From Sorghum bicolor (Eukaryota; Streptophyta; Magnoliopsida; Poales; Poaceae), in the NCBI RefSeq assembly GCF_000003195.3, contig NC_012878.2, forward strand, positions 39,184,751 to 39,248,750: a DNA stretch of 64,000 nucleotides. The letters are read 5' to 3'. Positions 35,235 through 45,077 of this stretch are shown here, one piece after another. The position numbers and the translations under genes were made by a program. Position 1 is the stretch's first letter. Every line of letters starts with the position of its first letter. Below the pieces are notes generated by a model. The model made no database searches, was not told where the DNA came from, and was given only the letters and a program-made list of their open reading frames with translations.

Positions 35235-35239
35235 GCAGA

Positions 35240-35590
35240 CACCGGGCAACAATTTGTGTGTCTACTATGTGTGCGAGTTTATGACGGTTTATGCTAAAAG
35301 AACTAATCTTGAGCACCTAAAAGTAAGTAACATGTAAATATAATAAGTTTATTTCATTTATTTATTGCTATTTAATAAATCCTATTCATACCTCTAACTT
35401 TTTTCTTTAATGTCTATTAAAGGAGACGTGGTTGAAGGAGCAGGTGTTGGATGTGGTCCGCCTAAAAGGAATTCAAGAGACAATCGTAGGATTTCTTAAC
35501 GACCAAGTTCTGAATCCCGGCGGCGAGTGTTACTTCAACCCTGAGGAGCCAATGAAACCAAATCAGGATGATCATTTGTACGATGCTTGA
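35240..35590 (+). pseudogene. CACTA accessory gene, part III (Ulp1-like C-terminus)
   Basis: After the second copy of GCAGA the frame reads PGNNLCVYYVCEFMTVYAKR, the segment holding the catalytic Cys of Ulp1-type (C48) proteases. Next come a likely intron (about 35325-35420) and the last exon (TWLKEQVLDVVRLKGIQETI, then a Pro/Gly-rich acidic end) with TGA at 35588. Together with part II this gives the His, Asp and Cys of the triad, but on both sides of an 8-kb insertion. Confidence 0.7.
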
Positions 35591-35846
35591 GTGGCAGAGA
35601 TAAATTTTGTTGTAAATACTTTGTGTGTGATGCATGTGTAAATATTATATTATGGACCTATAGATACATATATAATATATATAGTGTTTTATAGTATATT
35701 TATATGTAATGCTTTAAATGATAAAAATTATAGGTGCGCATTTCCATAAACTAGCAGCAAACAATATGCATCCGAAAATAATAATAACATAATTGTAAAC
35801 TCTAAATGGAAAACCAAAAGGAAAAAAAGAAAAAAAAGAAAAAACT

Positions 35847-36083
35847 CTTTAGTCCCGGTTGGTAACACCAACCGGGACTAAAAGTGGAGACCAGGTGGCA
35901 CACCGTGGCGCACCTTTTAGTCCCGGTTGCTTTTACCAACCGGGACTAAAGGTGGATCTTTAGTCCCGGCTCTCGAAACCGGGACTAAAGGTGGGATATT
36001 TAGTCCCGAAACCTTAGCCCCGGTTCCGTAGCCGCGACTAAAGCGCTTACGGCTTGGGGCTAAAGCCCATTCGTGTACCAGTG
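35847..36083. repeat. Right subterminal repeats and terminus of the CACTA element
   Basis: At least six copies of TTTAGTCCCGGTT or complement, several as inverted pairs (for example AGTCCCGGTTGG / CCAACCGGGACT around 35850-35880). The element then ends in TACCAGTG at 36083. The preceding 35591-35846 is AT-rich 3' flank of the gene with no ORF. Confidence 0.88.
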
Positions 36084-36533
36084 GGAGGATAGAAAAATTA
36101 CATTTATTTGAACGCCTTAATCGAAGTGATTTATTTGTAATATATAGATTATTTGATCAAATCATGCTGCATGTCAATGATATATGTGAGGCATTAATAA
36201 TATAGAATATATTGACAGTATACAATAACCTCTATTTTAATGTACCTATAAAATATGTCAACCAGGAAGAAATGAAGCCACTAGACTAGGTTGTGAGTAC
36301 AATACACTTAGTGTCCGGTACAGGCCTCACCCGGTAGTGACAATTCACCATTAGGTATGGTGCAAAAACCCAACAATGACACTCATCGTACCGGTGCTAG
36401 GTAGAGGCGTGATCCAGCAGTGACGTTCAAACTATCAATGCCAGGTGGAGACATATATACATAACATGGCAATGATGTTCAATCTATCTTGCAGGTTATT
36501 AGGGGCTAGACCCAATATTGATATCATCCTACA
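36084..36533. other. Spacer between two CACTA elements, possible older element remnant
   Basis: 450 bp without a gene. Phrases such as CCGGTAGTGACAATTCACCA, CAGCAGTGACGTTC and GGCAATGATGTTC recur, and related sequence (TGCTAGGTATGGAACC) continues after the second CACTA element at 40270. This may be the end of an older CACTA element into which the second one inserted. The evidence is weak. Confidence 0.35.
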
Positions 36534-36547
36534 CACTACTGCATACG

Positions 36548-37080
36548 GAGGCTTTGCCGAGAGCCACAGACTCTCGGCAAAGGCAATCCTGCTCTCGGCA
36601 AAGCCTTTGCCGAGAGGGACTCTCGGCAAAGCCCTATCGGCACATCTCTTATCGGCAAAATGGTCTTTGCCGAGAGTCATTCATCGGGCTCTCGGCAAAG
36701 AGTTTGCCGAGAGGCAAACCGAGCTCTCGGCAAAGAAAAGTAGCCGTTACGGCTGTTGGCGGTTGACGGCAACTTTGCCGAGAGCTACCTGACCAAGCTC
36801 TCGGCAAAGAAATTTATTTTTTTTTCCTGGGAAAGGTCTTTGCCGAGAGCTGGCAGGAGTGCTCTCGGCAAAGTATTTATTTTTTTTTTTGAAACCTCTT
36901 TGCCGAGAGCCTCCAGAGGGCTCTCGGCAAAGCTGGTTATTTTGGACATGTAGGTGGGCTTCTTTGCCGAGAGCCCTGGAGCCGGCTCTCGGCAAATCGA
37001 CCATTTTTCAGTTTTGCCGAGAGTCCCTCTCGGCAAATCGACCACTTTTTCAGCTTTGCCGAGAGATGCTCTCGGCAAAT
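36548..37080. repeat. Subterminal hairpin array, left side of second CACTA
   Basis: About nine inverted pairs of TTTGCCGAGAG ... CTCTCGGCAAA separated by short variable spacers, with roughly 60-bp spacing. Every pair could form a strong stem. Open frames across this array are translations of the repeat (SAKSLPRG-type strings) and not genes. Confidence 0.92.
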
Positions 37081-37417
37081 GGACCAAAATATTTTTTTTC
37101 TATTTTTTCATCCAATTTCTACTGAGAAGATCATATGACACATATATTTCCAGAAAATAATATATTTCACATCCAGGAGCCTATAGCTCACATAATCGAC
37201 ATCGATGACAATATATACCACATAAATGATTATTTCCATCACTTTGTCCATCGTAACAAGTTCAAATACTCCAAACTAAAGTCACATACATCCAAACTAA
37301 CTCCAACATGTTCAATAACCACATTCCACAAAGTTCACATGTTTAAACAAAATAAATCCATCACCACATAGTCCACATACTCCAAACTAACTGCATCTCA
37401 AGCTAAGTCGACCTGAC

Positions 37418-39342
37418 TCACTGTGAAGGCCCCCAATTGATACGAGGGACACCTTGGCCGCGTACCGCAGGAGAGCCATCATCTGGAGGTGTCGGCGAGA
37501 TGGCAGGTGTTGGAGAAATGCCAGGTGCCGCGTTTGAACCCGCTGACGGAGGCTGCACAAAGGACAACATAGTTTATTAGACAAGATGACGGCAATAACT
37601 AGTTTAGGACTTACTTGTGTCATTGAGTTTCCTCACAGGAGTATTAATAGGAGTAGTAAATACATGAGAGGGTGGCCGTGGAGCCAGTAGCGTAGCTGGA
37701 AGGGCTACACCCGTTTGGGCCCCAACCGACTGTAGGAACGCTATCATATCTGCCATCTGTTGCTGATGGGCAAGCTGGTCGGCCTCTCGCTGGCGCTCTT
37801 GAGCCTCCAACCGCTCAGCCATCCTTTGCTGCTCGGCCCTTGATGCTTCGAGCTCAGCCTACAACATTGGAAATCAAATGTTAGAGTAATGCAAAGGTAA
37901 CAAAAGCAACGCGAAGTAGAACTATTGAAAAATGATGAACAACCTGGAGTGCGTCGACCCGGTGCTGTGCCGGCTCCGGCCGTGGGCGTACGGGTGGGCG
38001 GATGCTCACGCTCGTGGTCGATGCTCGGATCTGGGAGAGGGTGGGTGTAGTCGACCTGTCGATGACGCTGTTGCCAATCCAGTAGCGCCCATGCTTCTTG
38101 CCGCCTCCTATCCTCATGACAAGGTCTCCATCAATGTCATCGGTGGATGGATCGTAGTCCGGGCCATGGACCTGCCTTGCCGCCTGCGCGTAGGCGGTGA
38201 CCTTGTCGTAGACGCCCGCGTTGGTGTACGCCTCGGGCGGGTCGTCCACGCTGAAGGAGACGTCAGACGACGCTGGGCCCTTGTGGGACATGCCATACGC
38301 GGCGAACAAGGAGCAAGGCTGTCCCCCGTGTGCCGCCGACTGCGAGAAAGATAGCAACAGGGTTACAAATGAGGCATAATTGAATGAATTGAAACATTAC
38401 CACGTACCCATGCTTGTGCGTATCCAGAGAGGCTGCGGTTCCCCTGATGGTGTGCTACACCAGGCATACGTCGACGCCTTTCCTGGGCCGCCCTGTGCGC
38501 CTCACGAAACACGGGGTCCAGCCACTTGTCCACCATCGCCTCCCAGGCGTCAGGACAGTTAGCGCACCACCAGGCCCTCATCTTCACAGCAAGTATGTTA
38601 CATATAAGAATATGAAACAATGCACTGATAGAAGGCTAAGGAATCAATATGAGAATCTACCTCTTCATCCATGTACTGCTCACGGGTCAAATCTATGTCC
38701 CGCGCCTCCGCCCTGGTCTTCATCTGTCCAAGCCTCGTCGCATAGTAGTTGATGACGGTCTGGACGCGCACGTCGTAGTGCATCTCACTGACGCGCGTCC
38801 TGACAGACGCGGCAACCACGGTGTCGGCATAGTCCTGGTCAATTCCATCCTCTAGTTTGAAGTGGCGCTGCATATAGACATGGCATTATTGCAATGATAG
38901 ACCAAAGATGCAATGTATTGAGACTTGTAGTGCGAGGAAGACTTACCCAGAACTCCTTGATAACCTTATTGGCCACATGGCATTCTTGCGATGTCGGTGG
39001 CGCCCGCGTAGTGAGCAAACGTGTAGGCCGGCTCCTCCTTCCCCGCGAACTTGACAATTCCAGGGAAGTGTTCCCTGCACAAGAGACCTAGGATGCTGTT
39101 GACATGGCGAGTGCCACCACGTGCCCCTGACACAATAGTCCAGTTCCTGTAAAAGTCATTAAGAAAACATTTAAGTTTATACTCTCCATGATCAACATAC
39201 CATAGGAAGTAGTAATAGTATGTAAGTAACTTACTTAGTCCCCTCGGGACGAATCACAGCGTCTAGGGCTGGGTGTGCTGGCTGAGGGAGGGACGCGGGT
39301 CCTCGCAAGTAGACACTCGACGTAGTCGAGGAAGGCTGATTT
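37418..39342 (-). pseudogene. CACTA-encoded Ptta/En/Spm-like protein gene, partly in gap
   Basis: Exons can be followed leftward with GT...AG borders: about 39342-39232 (ending PALDAVIRPEGTK), 39142-38943 (WTIVSGARGGTRHVNSILGL, then one frame break near 39010), 38868-38663 (FKLEDGIDQDYADTVVAASV), about 38585-38405 (KWLDPVFREAHRAAQERRRR) and 38340-37945 (GGGKKHGRYWIGNSVIDRST). The last two are 37859-37617 (Gln-rich coiled coil, QQMADMIAFLQ) and about 37554-37418 (Pro/Ser-rich end, NWGPSQ, stop TGA). The ARGGTRH, KWLDPVFREAH and GRYWIGNSVID segments fit the transposase-like protein of grass CACTA elements. The N-terminus lies in or beyond the 100-N gap. The one visible frame break may be a real mutation or an assembly error. 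Confidence 0.72.
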
Positions 39343-39348
39343 TGCACA

Positions 39349-39448
39349 NNNNNNNNNNNNNNNNNNNNNNNNNNNNNNNNNNNNNNNNNNNNNNNNNNNN
39401 NNNNNNNNNNNNNNNNNNNNNNNNNNNNNNNNNNNNNNNNNNNNNNNN
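39349..39448. other. Assembly gap (100 N)
   Basis: Exactly 100 N inside the second CACTA element, upstream of the visible exons. The round number suggests a placeholder, so the real distance is unknown. Sequence 39449-39900 to its right has no recognisable exon. Confidence 0.95.
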
Positions 39449-39909
39449 AGATCTCACTAGAAGAGATGTGTGGGTTTGTAAACATCCGACGTGACGTCGT
39501 GCACGAAACTTTCTCAAATTTTTACCACAAGCTACACATGTGATATGATGACACCTCGTTTCGTTTCGTGATTTTTTGAATTCGTTTGAATTTTCCATAA
39601 TTTAAAACCTATTCCGCACCGTCTCAAAAGTCAGGGTTTGTGAAGGAAATGTGCGAGAGCTAGAGTGTTTTCATGCACACGGCATTGAATTAGCATAAGT
39701 ACCATGAATATCAACTTTTCGTGTATATAAACGCGTGATTTCATGCACTTGCAGTTCTAACCTACATTTTTCAAGAAATTCACTGAGACGAAAAAAAGCA
39801 AGAAATATAGCAAATATTGATAAAATTATACCAAATTTGAATATGTTGCATAACTTTAACTAGGGAGCATAGGGAAAAAATTTGGTGGCCAAAAAACAAA
39901 AAAAAAATA

Positions 39910-40250
39910 AATTTGCCGAGAGCCCGTGCCCTAGCTCTCGGCAAAGGACCCTCTTTGCCGAGAGCTGAACCATAGCTCTCGGCAAAGACCCAGGTTTGCC
40001 GAGAGCCTAACGGGGCTCTCGGCAAAGAAAACGGTGTTAGCCCCGTCAGTCTCTTTGCCGAGAGCTCCAGTTAGGCTCTCGGCAAAGAGCCCAATATGCC
40101 GAGAGTTTGCCTATGCCGAGAGCCGGGCTCTCGGCAAAGACATCTTTGCCGAGAGTATTTCTTCGCCGAGAGTCACCGTGGGTAAATTTCGAGTTTGCCG
40201 AGAGCCCGATAGAAAGCTCTCGGCAAACCTCAAAGCTCTAGGCAAATCTA
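39910..40250. repeat. Subterminal hairpin array, right side of second CACTA
   Basis: About six TTTGCCGAGAG ... CTCTCGGCAAA pairs plus single copies, mirroring the left array. Some copies near 40090-40180 are mutated or truncated. This side is shorter than the left. Confidence 0.9.
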
Positions 40251-40265
40251 GTGTTTCCCGTAGTG

Positions 40266-40708
40266 ACACTGCTAGGTATGGAACCGATAATGATAGGTAA
40301 GCTCCATCATATCACTTTCGAATGTCTTTTGTGGGCTCTGATACTAACAGTGAGCCCGGGTTTAGCCAACAACAATCCATGAATGTGGAGTAGCTTGTAA
40401 AATTCACCTATTTTAGAAGATTGAGTGTGTTCAAATATAGTTCACATGTTTCATCGATAGTTTATAGGCTTCTTGTGGACGGACGTTAGCCGGCTGAATC
40501 ATCTCCATGAGGAACTCACATGTCACATCACACAGGTATCATTTGATTTGCTTCGACTAATTTCGATTTTTTTTATGTGACGCATTTGATTCATTCATGT
40601 CCTTGTAATCACATTGCAACCATGCAATATCCCAACTCTATAGAGCATAATAAGCCACATCGCCAGCAGTTGAGAATCATATATCGTAATGATTCGCATC
40701 CGATCCGA
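40266..40708. other. Host-like sequence downstream of the WI12-like gene
   Basis: About 440 bp with no credible gene. It probably includes the 3' untranslated region of the minus-strand gene ending at 40709. The first 60 bp may belong to the older repeat described at 36084-36533. Confidence 0.4.
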
Positions 40709-41452
40709 TCAGATGGCAAGCACGAGGCCAGGGAGGTTCCTGCGAGCCCGGTCGGGTAGCAGCCGGCTCTGCCACACCTGCTTTGACGGGGACCGCGATA
40801 ACGTCGCCTTGGCCTCCTCCGCCGCCGCCGCCGCGGCGTCGGCGTCGGCGCCACCGCCACCGCCACCGCCGCCGCCGCCGAGCCTCGTCACGACGAGCGC
40901 GGTGTTGCAGTACTCGCGCACCTCGGTTACGCGGCCGCGGGGTCCCACGGTCCAGGCGTGCACCCAGTAGAGCGCGCCCGTCACGTCGGTGCCCTCGGCC
41001 AGCACGGTCGGCCCGAAGGCGTCCAGGGACCGGATCTTGAACGGGAGGCCGGCGCCGGCGCCAGCGCCGGTGAGCAGGCGCATGAGCACCAGGTGCTGGT
41101 GCGCGCGCGGGCCGTGGAACCACCAGTCCACGTCCGGGTTCAGCAGGCGGCGCACGGCGTCCACGTCGCCGCGCTCCAGCGCGCGGTACAGCTCCTCCAC
41201 CACCGCCTTGCTGCTCACTGCCGGCGACGGCTCGCCGTCATCAGCGCAGAAGCCGGCATCGCCGCCGACGGCGACGACGTCGCGCTTGTCGCTAGCCAGC
41301 TCGATCGGCGACGTGAGTGAATTAACGGCTCCGGGATAGAGGGAGGAGAGAAGTAGTGTAGCCTGCTCTGGTGGAGTGTGCGCTAGAGTAGAGGTCGGTT
41401 GGTCCTTATATAGAGGAACAATTGGTGGGATGTGAGTAGATTCCAAAAGCAT
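40709..41452 (-). CDS. WI12 / wound-induced-like protein (NTF2-like fold), host gene
   Basis: The minus frame from ATG at 41452 to a TAG at 40709 has no internal stop and strong GC codon bias. The core matches the plant WI12 (SAG20-like) family: VVEELYRALERGDVDAVRRL, WWFHGPRAHQH, then LDAFGPTVLAEG, LYWVHAWTVGP and VTEVREYCNTALVVTRLG. After a Gly/Ala-rich insert it ends VWQSRL ... RNLPGLVLAI. Such proteins are small, cytosolic and often stress- or senescence-responsive. Their biochemistry is unclear. The start is uncertain. A TATA box (41406-41412) lies inside the first 16 codons, and residue 47 is ACG (41312-41314) where the family-like region begins (TSPIELASDK). An ancestral ATG may have been lost, or the upstream ATG may be used. 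It is the only clear non-transposon gene here. Confidence 0.78.
   Translation of the reverse strand: MLLESTHIPPIVPLYKDQPTSTLAHTPPEQATLLLSSLYPGAVNSLTSPIELASDKRDVVAVGGDAGFCADDGEPSPAVSSKAVVEELYRALERGDVDAVRRLLNPDVDWWFHGPRAHQHLVLMRLLTGAGAGAGLPFKIRSLDAFGPTVLAEGTDVTGALYWVHAWTVGPRGRVTEVREYCNTALVVTRLGGGGGGGGGGADADAAAAAAEEAKATLSRSPSKQVWQSRLLPDRARRNLPGLVLAI
41406..41412 (-). promoter_or_regulatory. TATA box for the WI12-like gene
   Basis: The minus strand reads CTCTATATAAGGACC. Distance to the conserved coding region (about 90 bp to codon 47) is right for a plant promoter with a short leader. The long N-terminus from 41452 would start upstream of it. Confidence 0.6.
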
Positions 41453-41646
41453 ACGTATAATTTTACTTTTGGTGGGATAAGCTAGTGGTAATGCGATTCA
41501 GTTGCAGGTATATAGCATGTTGCTGCAGGTTAAGTATTGGATCAGCTACTTTTTTGACAATTGGATTAAGCAAGTTATTGCTACGTAGTATGTACTCACA
41601 GTGCAGTTACCTCGACATGGAATAGTTTAGTTTATATTTATATTCA

Positions 41647-41844
41647 GGGGGTGTTTAGTTCCCTTTCGCCTCAAAAAGATTCTAAATTTTAATTCATCAT
41701 TTTGTATTTTGTAATGGAACTAAACACCATGTAAATTTTTTGACAAAAAAGTGGCTATTCTCCACTCATAAAAATTTAGCATTTTATATTTCATCATTAC
41801 TTGACATTTTATATTTTGTATTCCAAGGGAAACTAAACACATCC
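41647..41844. mobile_element. Small inverted-repeat MITE
   Basis: Starts GGGGGTGTTTAGTTCCCTT and ends with AAGGGAAACTAAACACATCC, an imperfect terminal inverted repeat around a 198-bp AT-rich interior. No clear target duplication was found, so the superfamily (hAT or PIF/Harbinger) is open. Confidence 0.55.
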
Positions 41845-41891
41845 TTAGTGAAAATGGAAGATGCTTTCCGTATCAAACACCTAATTCACAG

Positions 41892-41921
41892 CTATATATA
41901 TATATATATATATATATATAG
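41892..41921. repeat. (TA)n microsatellite
   Basis: About 14 TA units bounded by AGCTATA and TATAGCT, so the whole stretch is palindromic. Confidence 0.9.
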
Positions 41922-43949
41922 CTGAAAATGTCACATCGACCTAATTTGAAATTTGGTCTATGGTGACCCATGCATGTGCATATTATGACATAATTATAGA
42001 GGATTTAGTTCCACCTTGGTTGTTAAGGGTGTATTAGACCAACATATAAGGTTTCTAGAATCCATCCCACTATCCACAGGTTAATCGTTTTACGTGAAGT
42101 GGGGACGAAAACGTAAGTAAGATGGCGGTAGGTATGGTTCGCTCAACTGCAGAGTGAATCTGAGCCATTTGGACTCTGTGGCATTACAGGAATACATGTT
42201 TTTTTATGTCGTCTTTGGTGTACTGTTCCAGAAAAGCGACTGATTAGTACTAACAAAATTCCAAATGGAATTTATAAACTCCATCTATTTTTTGTGCTTG
42301 GTTTAACAAGTCTGTACTTCCCTCAGAATCATCTATACTAGTTATAAAAAATCATATTGTATTATTGATCCCATCGGTCCAAGACCAAGAGTAGTGCGCC
42401 GGACAGAGATGACAGATCATACAAAGGCGAGCAAAGATGCAATGACAGTTTTAGCTTCTTTATTACTGAATGAATAATAAAAACACACAATGCTCCGCCA
42501 TTGCCAACAATCATTGAAGACCCTATGTCAATTTCGATATGCTTTAATTTGCTATTGATCCATGGCATTACCGAATTTCATTTGGACGCATGCTAAACTT
42601 TGATATGGACCAGATTCCACTAGGAATCTGCCGGCAGTGAATTTTTATTTTGTTATTACCGCTGTCCTGTCATCGTCGTTTGCATGTACAGTAATTAAGT
42701 ACTAGTACTATACGACCCTATTGCACTGCAGCCTGACAAAGATTAAAGAATTAATGTGGCATTACAGTTAGTCAGTTACAGTCCAAAAAGGGGCAAAGAA
42801 AAAAATTGGCCATCCATCGATCTTGCTTTTGGCAAAAGTTAATTAAGGAATGCATCACCTGGACGAAGATCAATTGGTGAAGGCCGTGTTTGGTGATGAA
42901 GACCCATACGGGAAGCTACTATCCTGATTAGTGTCAGTCTAGTCAGCATGTAGCGCACTGGTGTTCCCTGCACGGCTTCATCATCTATCGCTCGCTCGTC
43001 GGTTTCTGCAACGCTTTATATGCGTCAGTGCGTTTCAGGGGCTGCGGCAACCAGGGGAGGAAGTTTACGAAAGGTTATCAGTGTTTGGTGCAATAGCCGC
43101 ATGGATTACGAAAGATCAATGATGGGTCAAGTGATAATGTCCTGTTTCGTTCTTGGATTATGTGGCGGCTAAAGCATCTCCTAGCTACTATATATACACA
43201 TAAATTTTGGTTAATTATATCACATCAGGCTACCAAGCAAAAGGAAAAATAAAATCACCTAACAGACGATGATGACTAAATCAAGTGACCCAATTTGACA
43301 TATAGCTAGCTTACTCCGATGTCCTCATGATATCCTGATCTTGAAATGCTATATAAGCACCATGCATCCAATGCTTATTCGATAAGGGAATCATCTCAGG
43401 GAATAGGCAATTGGAATGTTGGTCAAGTGCTTCATATATAGAATCCTACTTGGGAGAGCAAGCATATATCCCCCCTTAAAACTGGTATGGTATCAACAAT
43501 ATAGCCCATATAAGACTCTTAGGCTTAGACTATGTTTGGTTCAGCTTGTAAAATGTGCTGCTATTGCAAAAAAAAAAAAGGTATAACATCAAACATACGG
43601 GTAGAACTAGAAGCTGTTTTTCCCCGAAGCAGCACCTTTCACGTAGTACAATTTTTGTAGCACATTATTTATATCCTACTTTTGGCTTTCAGTTTTCTGC
43701 TTTTCTAAATGGATGGAAATAGACAGATAGTTCAGAATTGTTTCAAGGGAGATAAAGAAAGAAGGTAGGTTTTATAGTTTTTTAAGTAAACAGCTTACAC
43801 TTCATAAAAAAAAACAGCTTACAACTTTCTCAAAACACAGCTGAGAGTATCTTTTTTTTATAGTTCACAGCTCACAATAACTTTTCACAGCAGTGAAACG
43901 GTCAGCCGTGTAGCAAATCATGCATGATGTCAATTACTACTAATGCTTA

Positions 43950-45075
43950 CTCCCTGCAGTTTCCTAATGAATGTCGTTTTGATGTTGTTTTAAGTCAAAT
44001 ATTTTAAATTTTAACTACAAATAAATTCTTTTAGGTCGAGTTTAAAAATATGAAAAGTAATGTAATTAGATTCATCTCGAAATATACTTTTACAAAAGTA
44101 TATTTTGACTATATTTTATAAAGAGGAAATTTCACTAGCAGTCCTCGAACTTATCCTGAGTTCTCATCTTGATCCTGGTACTTTCAAATTGCACATTCAA
44201 CTCCTAAACTTGTTTCGAGTTCTCATCCAGGTCTCGATACTTTTAAATTGCTTGTAGCTCCCTAATCTTGTCTCAAGTTCTCATTTAGGCCCTAAATTAT
44301 GCATTTAGCTCCCTAAACTTATCTCAAGTTCTCATCCTAGTCCTAGTACTTCAAAAATACACGCCCAGCTCCTTAAAATTGTATTATAGTACCATTCTAG
44401 TCCATCACCTCCCCATACACTGTGTTGCATGTGCAGACCTAGCTTCCTAGGACCTACTTTGCCACTTGGCTGTCCTTGTCATACTTGTCCTATCACATGT
44501 CCCACCCAAGCATTTACCACTATGGCCCTCCTCAATTCCACTGACTCGCTCCTGCTTCACAGGGTCGTTGCTGTAGTGCAGTAGGGTGAGTGGAGCACAC
44601 GACATTGCATAGTGTGGCGGGGCACGACATGGCCTAGCATGGTAACATGGGTGTGGCGCAGCACTGAAGATGTAACATAGGCAAATGTGGGGTAGGTCAA
44701 GCATGGTACGCTGCATGTGGCTACGCTGGTAAGGTGGGCATGCATGTGCAATTTGGCGAAGGTGGTACAATAATACAACTTTAGGGACTTGAGTGTACGA
44801 TTTAAAAGTATCGGGACTTGTATGAGAACATGAGATAAGTTCAGGGAGCTACGTAATTTAAAAGTACCGCGACCTAGATGAGAACTTAGGACAAGTTAAG
44901 AGAGCTAAATATGTAATTTGAAAATACCAGGACTTGGATGAGAACTTAGGATAAGTTTGAGGACCGCCAACAAAATTTATTCTTTTATAAATATTTTATA
45001 GAAAAAAGTAATGATCAAAGTTTTTTTAGACCATATTGCTGTTCAAAATGTTATTCTTTAGGAAACCGGAGGGAG
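43950..45075. mobile_element. Stowaway-type MITE split by a Mutator-like element
   Basis: The left end CTCCCTGCAGTTTCCTAATGA and the right end complement (TTAGGAAACCGGAGGGAG) form terminal inverted repeats, with TA on both sides (43948-43949, 45076-45077). Without the internal insertion it is about 266 bp, normal for Stowaway. Confidence 0.8.
44123..44982. mobile_element. Non-autonomous Mutator-like (MULE) element
   Basis: 860 bp flanked by a perfect 9-bp duplication TTTTATAAA (44114-44122, 44983-44991), the Mutator signature. Ends are inverted repeats (GAGGAAATTT ... GTCCTCGAACTTATCC and complement). Each arm is built of diverged tandem units of about 65-70 bp containing GTTCTCATCCNGGTC and CTCCCTAAACTTGTCTC. 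The central part (44400-44770) is GC-richer and has no transposase. Confidence 0.85.
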
Positions 45076-45077
45076 TA

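Larger units (their letters stand above)
1..36083 (+). mobile_element. CACTA (En/Spm-like) DNA transposon, left end outside window, interrupted by LTR elements
   Basis: The right end is a CACTG-type terminus: read on the minus strand from 36083 it starts CACTGGTACACGAATGGGC. Subterminal repeats of the ACCGGGACTAAAG type lie near both sides (237-335 and 35847-36060). Between them is a plus-strand gene of the kind carried by grass CACTA elements, now in three pieces (1803-4407, 26073-27311, 35240-35590). The pieces are separated by an Athila element (4408-26067) and a gag-only LTR element (27317-35234). No matching left terminus is visible in bases 1-236, so the element probably begins before the window. 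I see no TNP2-type catalytic transposase here, so the copy looks non-autonomous or has lost that gene. Without the insertions the visible part is only about 6.5 kb. Confidence 0.85.
36534..40265 (-). mobile_element. Second CACTA element, complete ends
   Basis: Starts CACTACTGCATACGG and ends with the complement of CACTACGGGAAAC (CCGTAGTG, 40258-40265), flanked by the 3-bp duplication ACA (36531-36533, 40266-40268). Both ends carry arrays of TTTGCCGAGAGC/GCTCTCGGCAAAG hairpins. Inside, a minus-strand multi-exon gene runs from the sequence gap at 39349-39448 to 37418. The length is 3.7 kb including the 100-N gap, so the true size is unknown. Confidence 0.92.
41460..43949. other. Intergenic, promoter side of the WI12-like gene
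   Basis: About 2.5 kb with no credible coding region. It holds the small inverted-repeat element at 41647-41844 and a TA microsatellite. A stretch at about 43510-43910 begins TATGTTTGGTTCAGCTTGTA and has hAT-MITE style, but I cannot fix its ends. No RNA gene was recognised. Confidence 0.5.

Noticed and set aside
36548..37080. Regularly spaced repeats resembling a CRISPR array
   Set aside because: Alternating inverted copies with short, related spacers inside a plant CACTA element; no cas genes and a eukaryotic context.
36445..37160. Several overlapping open frames of 60-115 codons on both strands
   Set aside because: They translate the TTTGCCGAGAG/CTCTCGGCAAAG subterminal array and have no protein character.
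40677..41123. Long antisense and sense frames overlapping the WI12-like gene
   Set aside because: Shadows caused by GC-rich codon bias; only the minus frame 40709-41452 has recognisable domain sequence.
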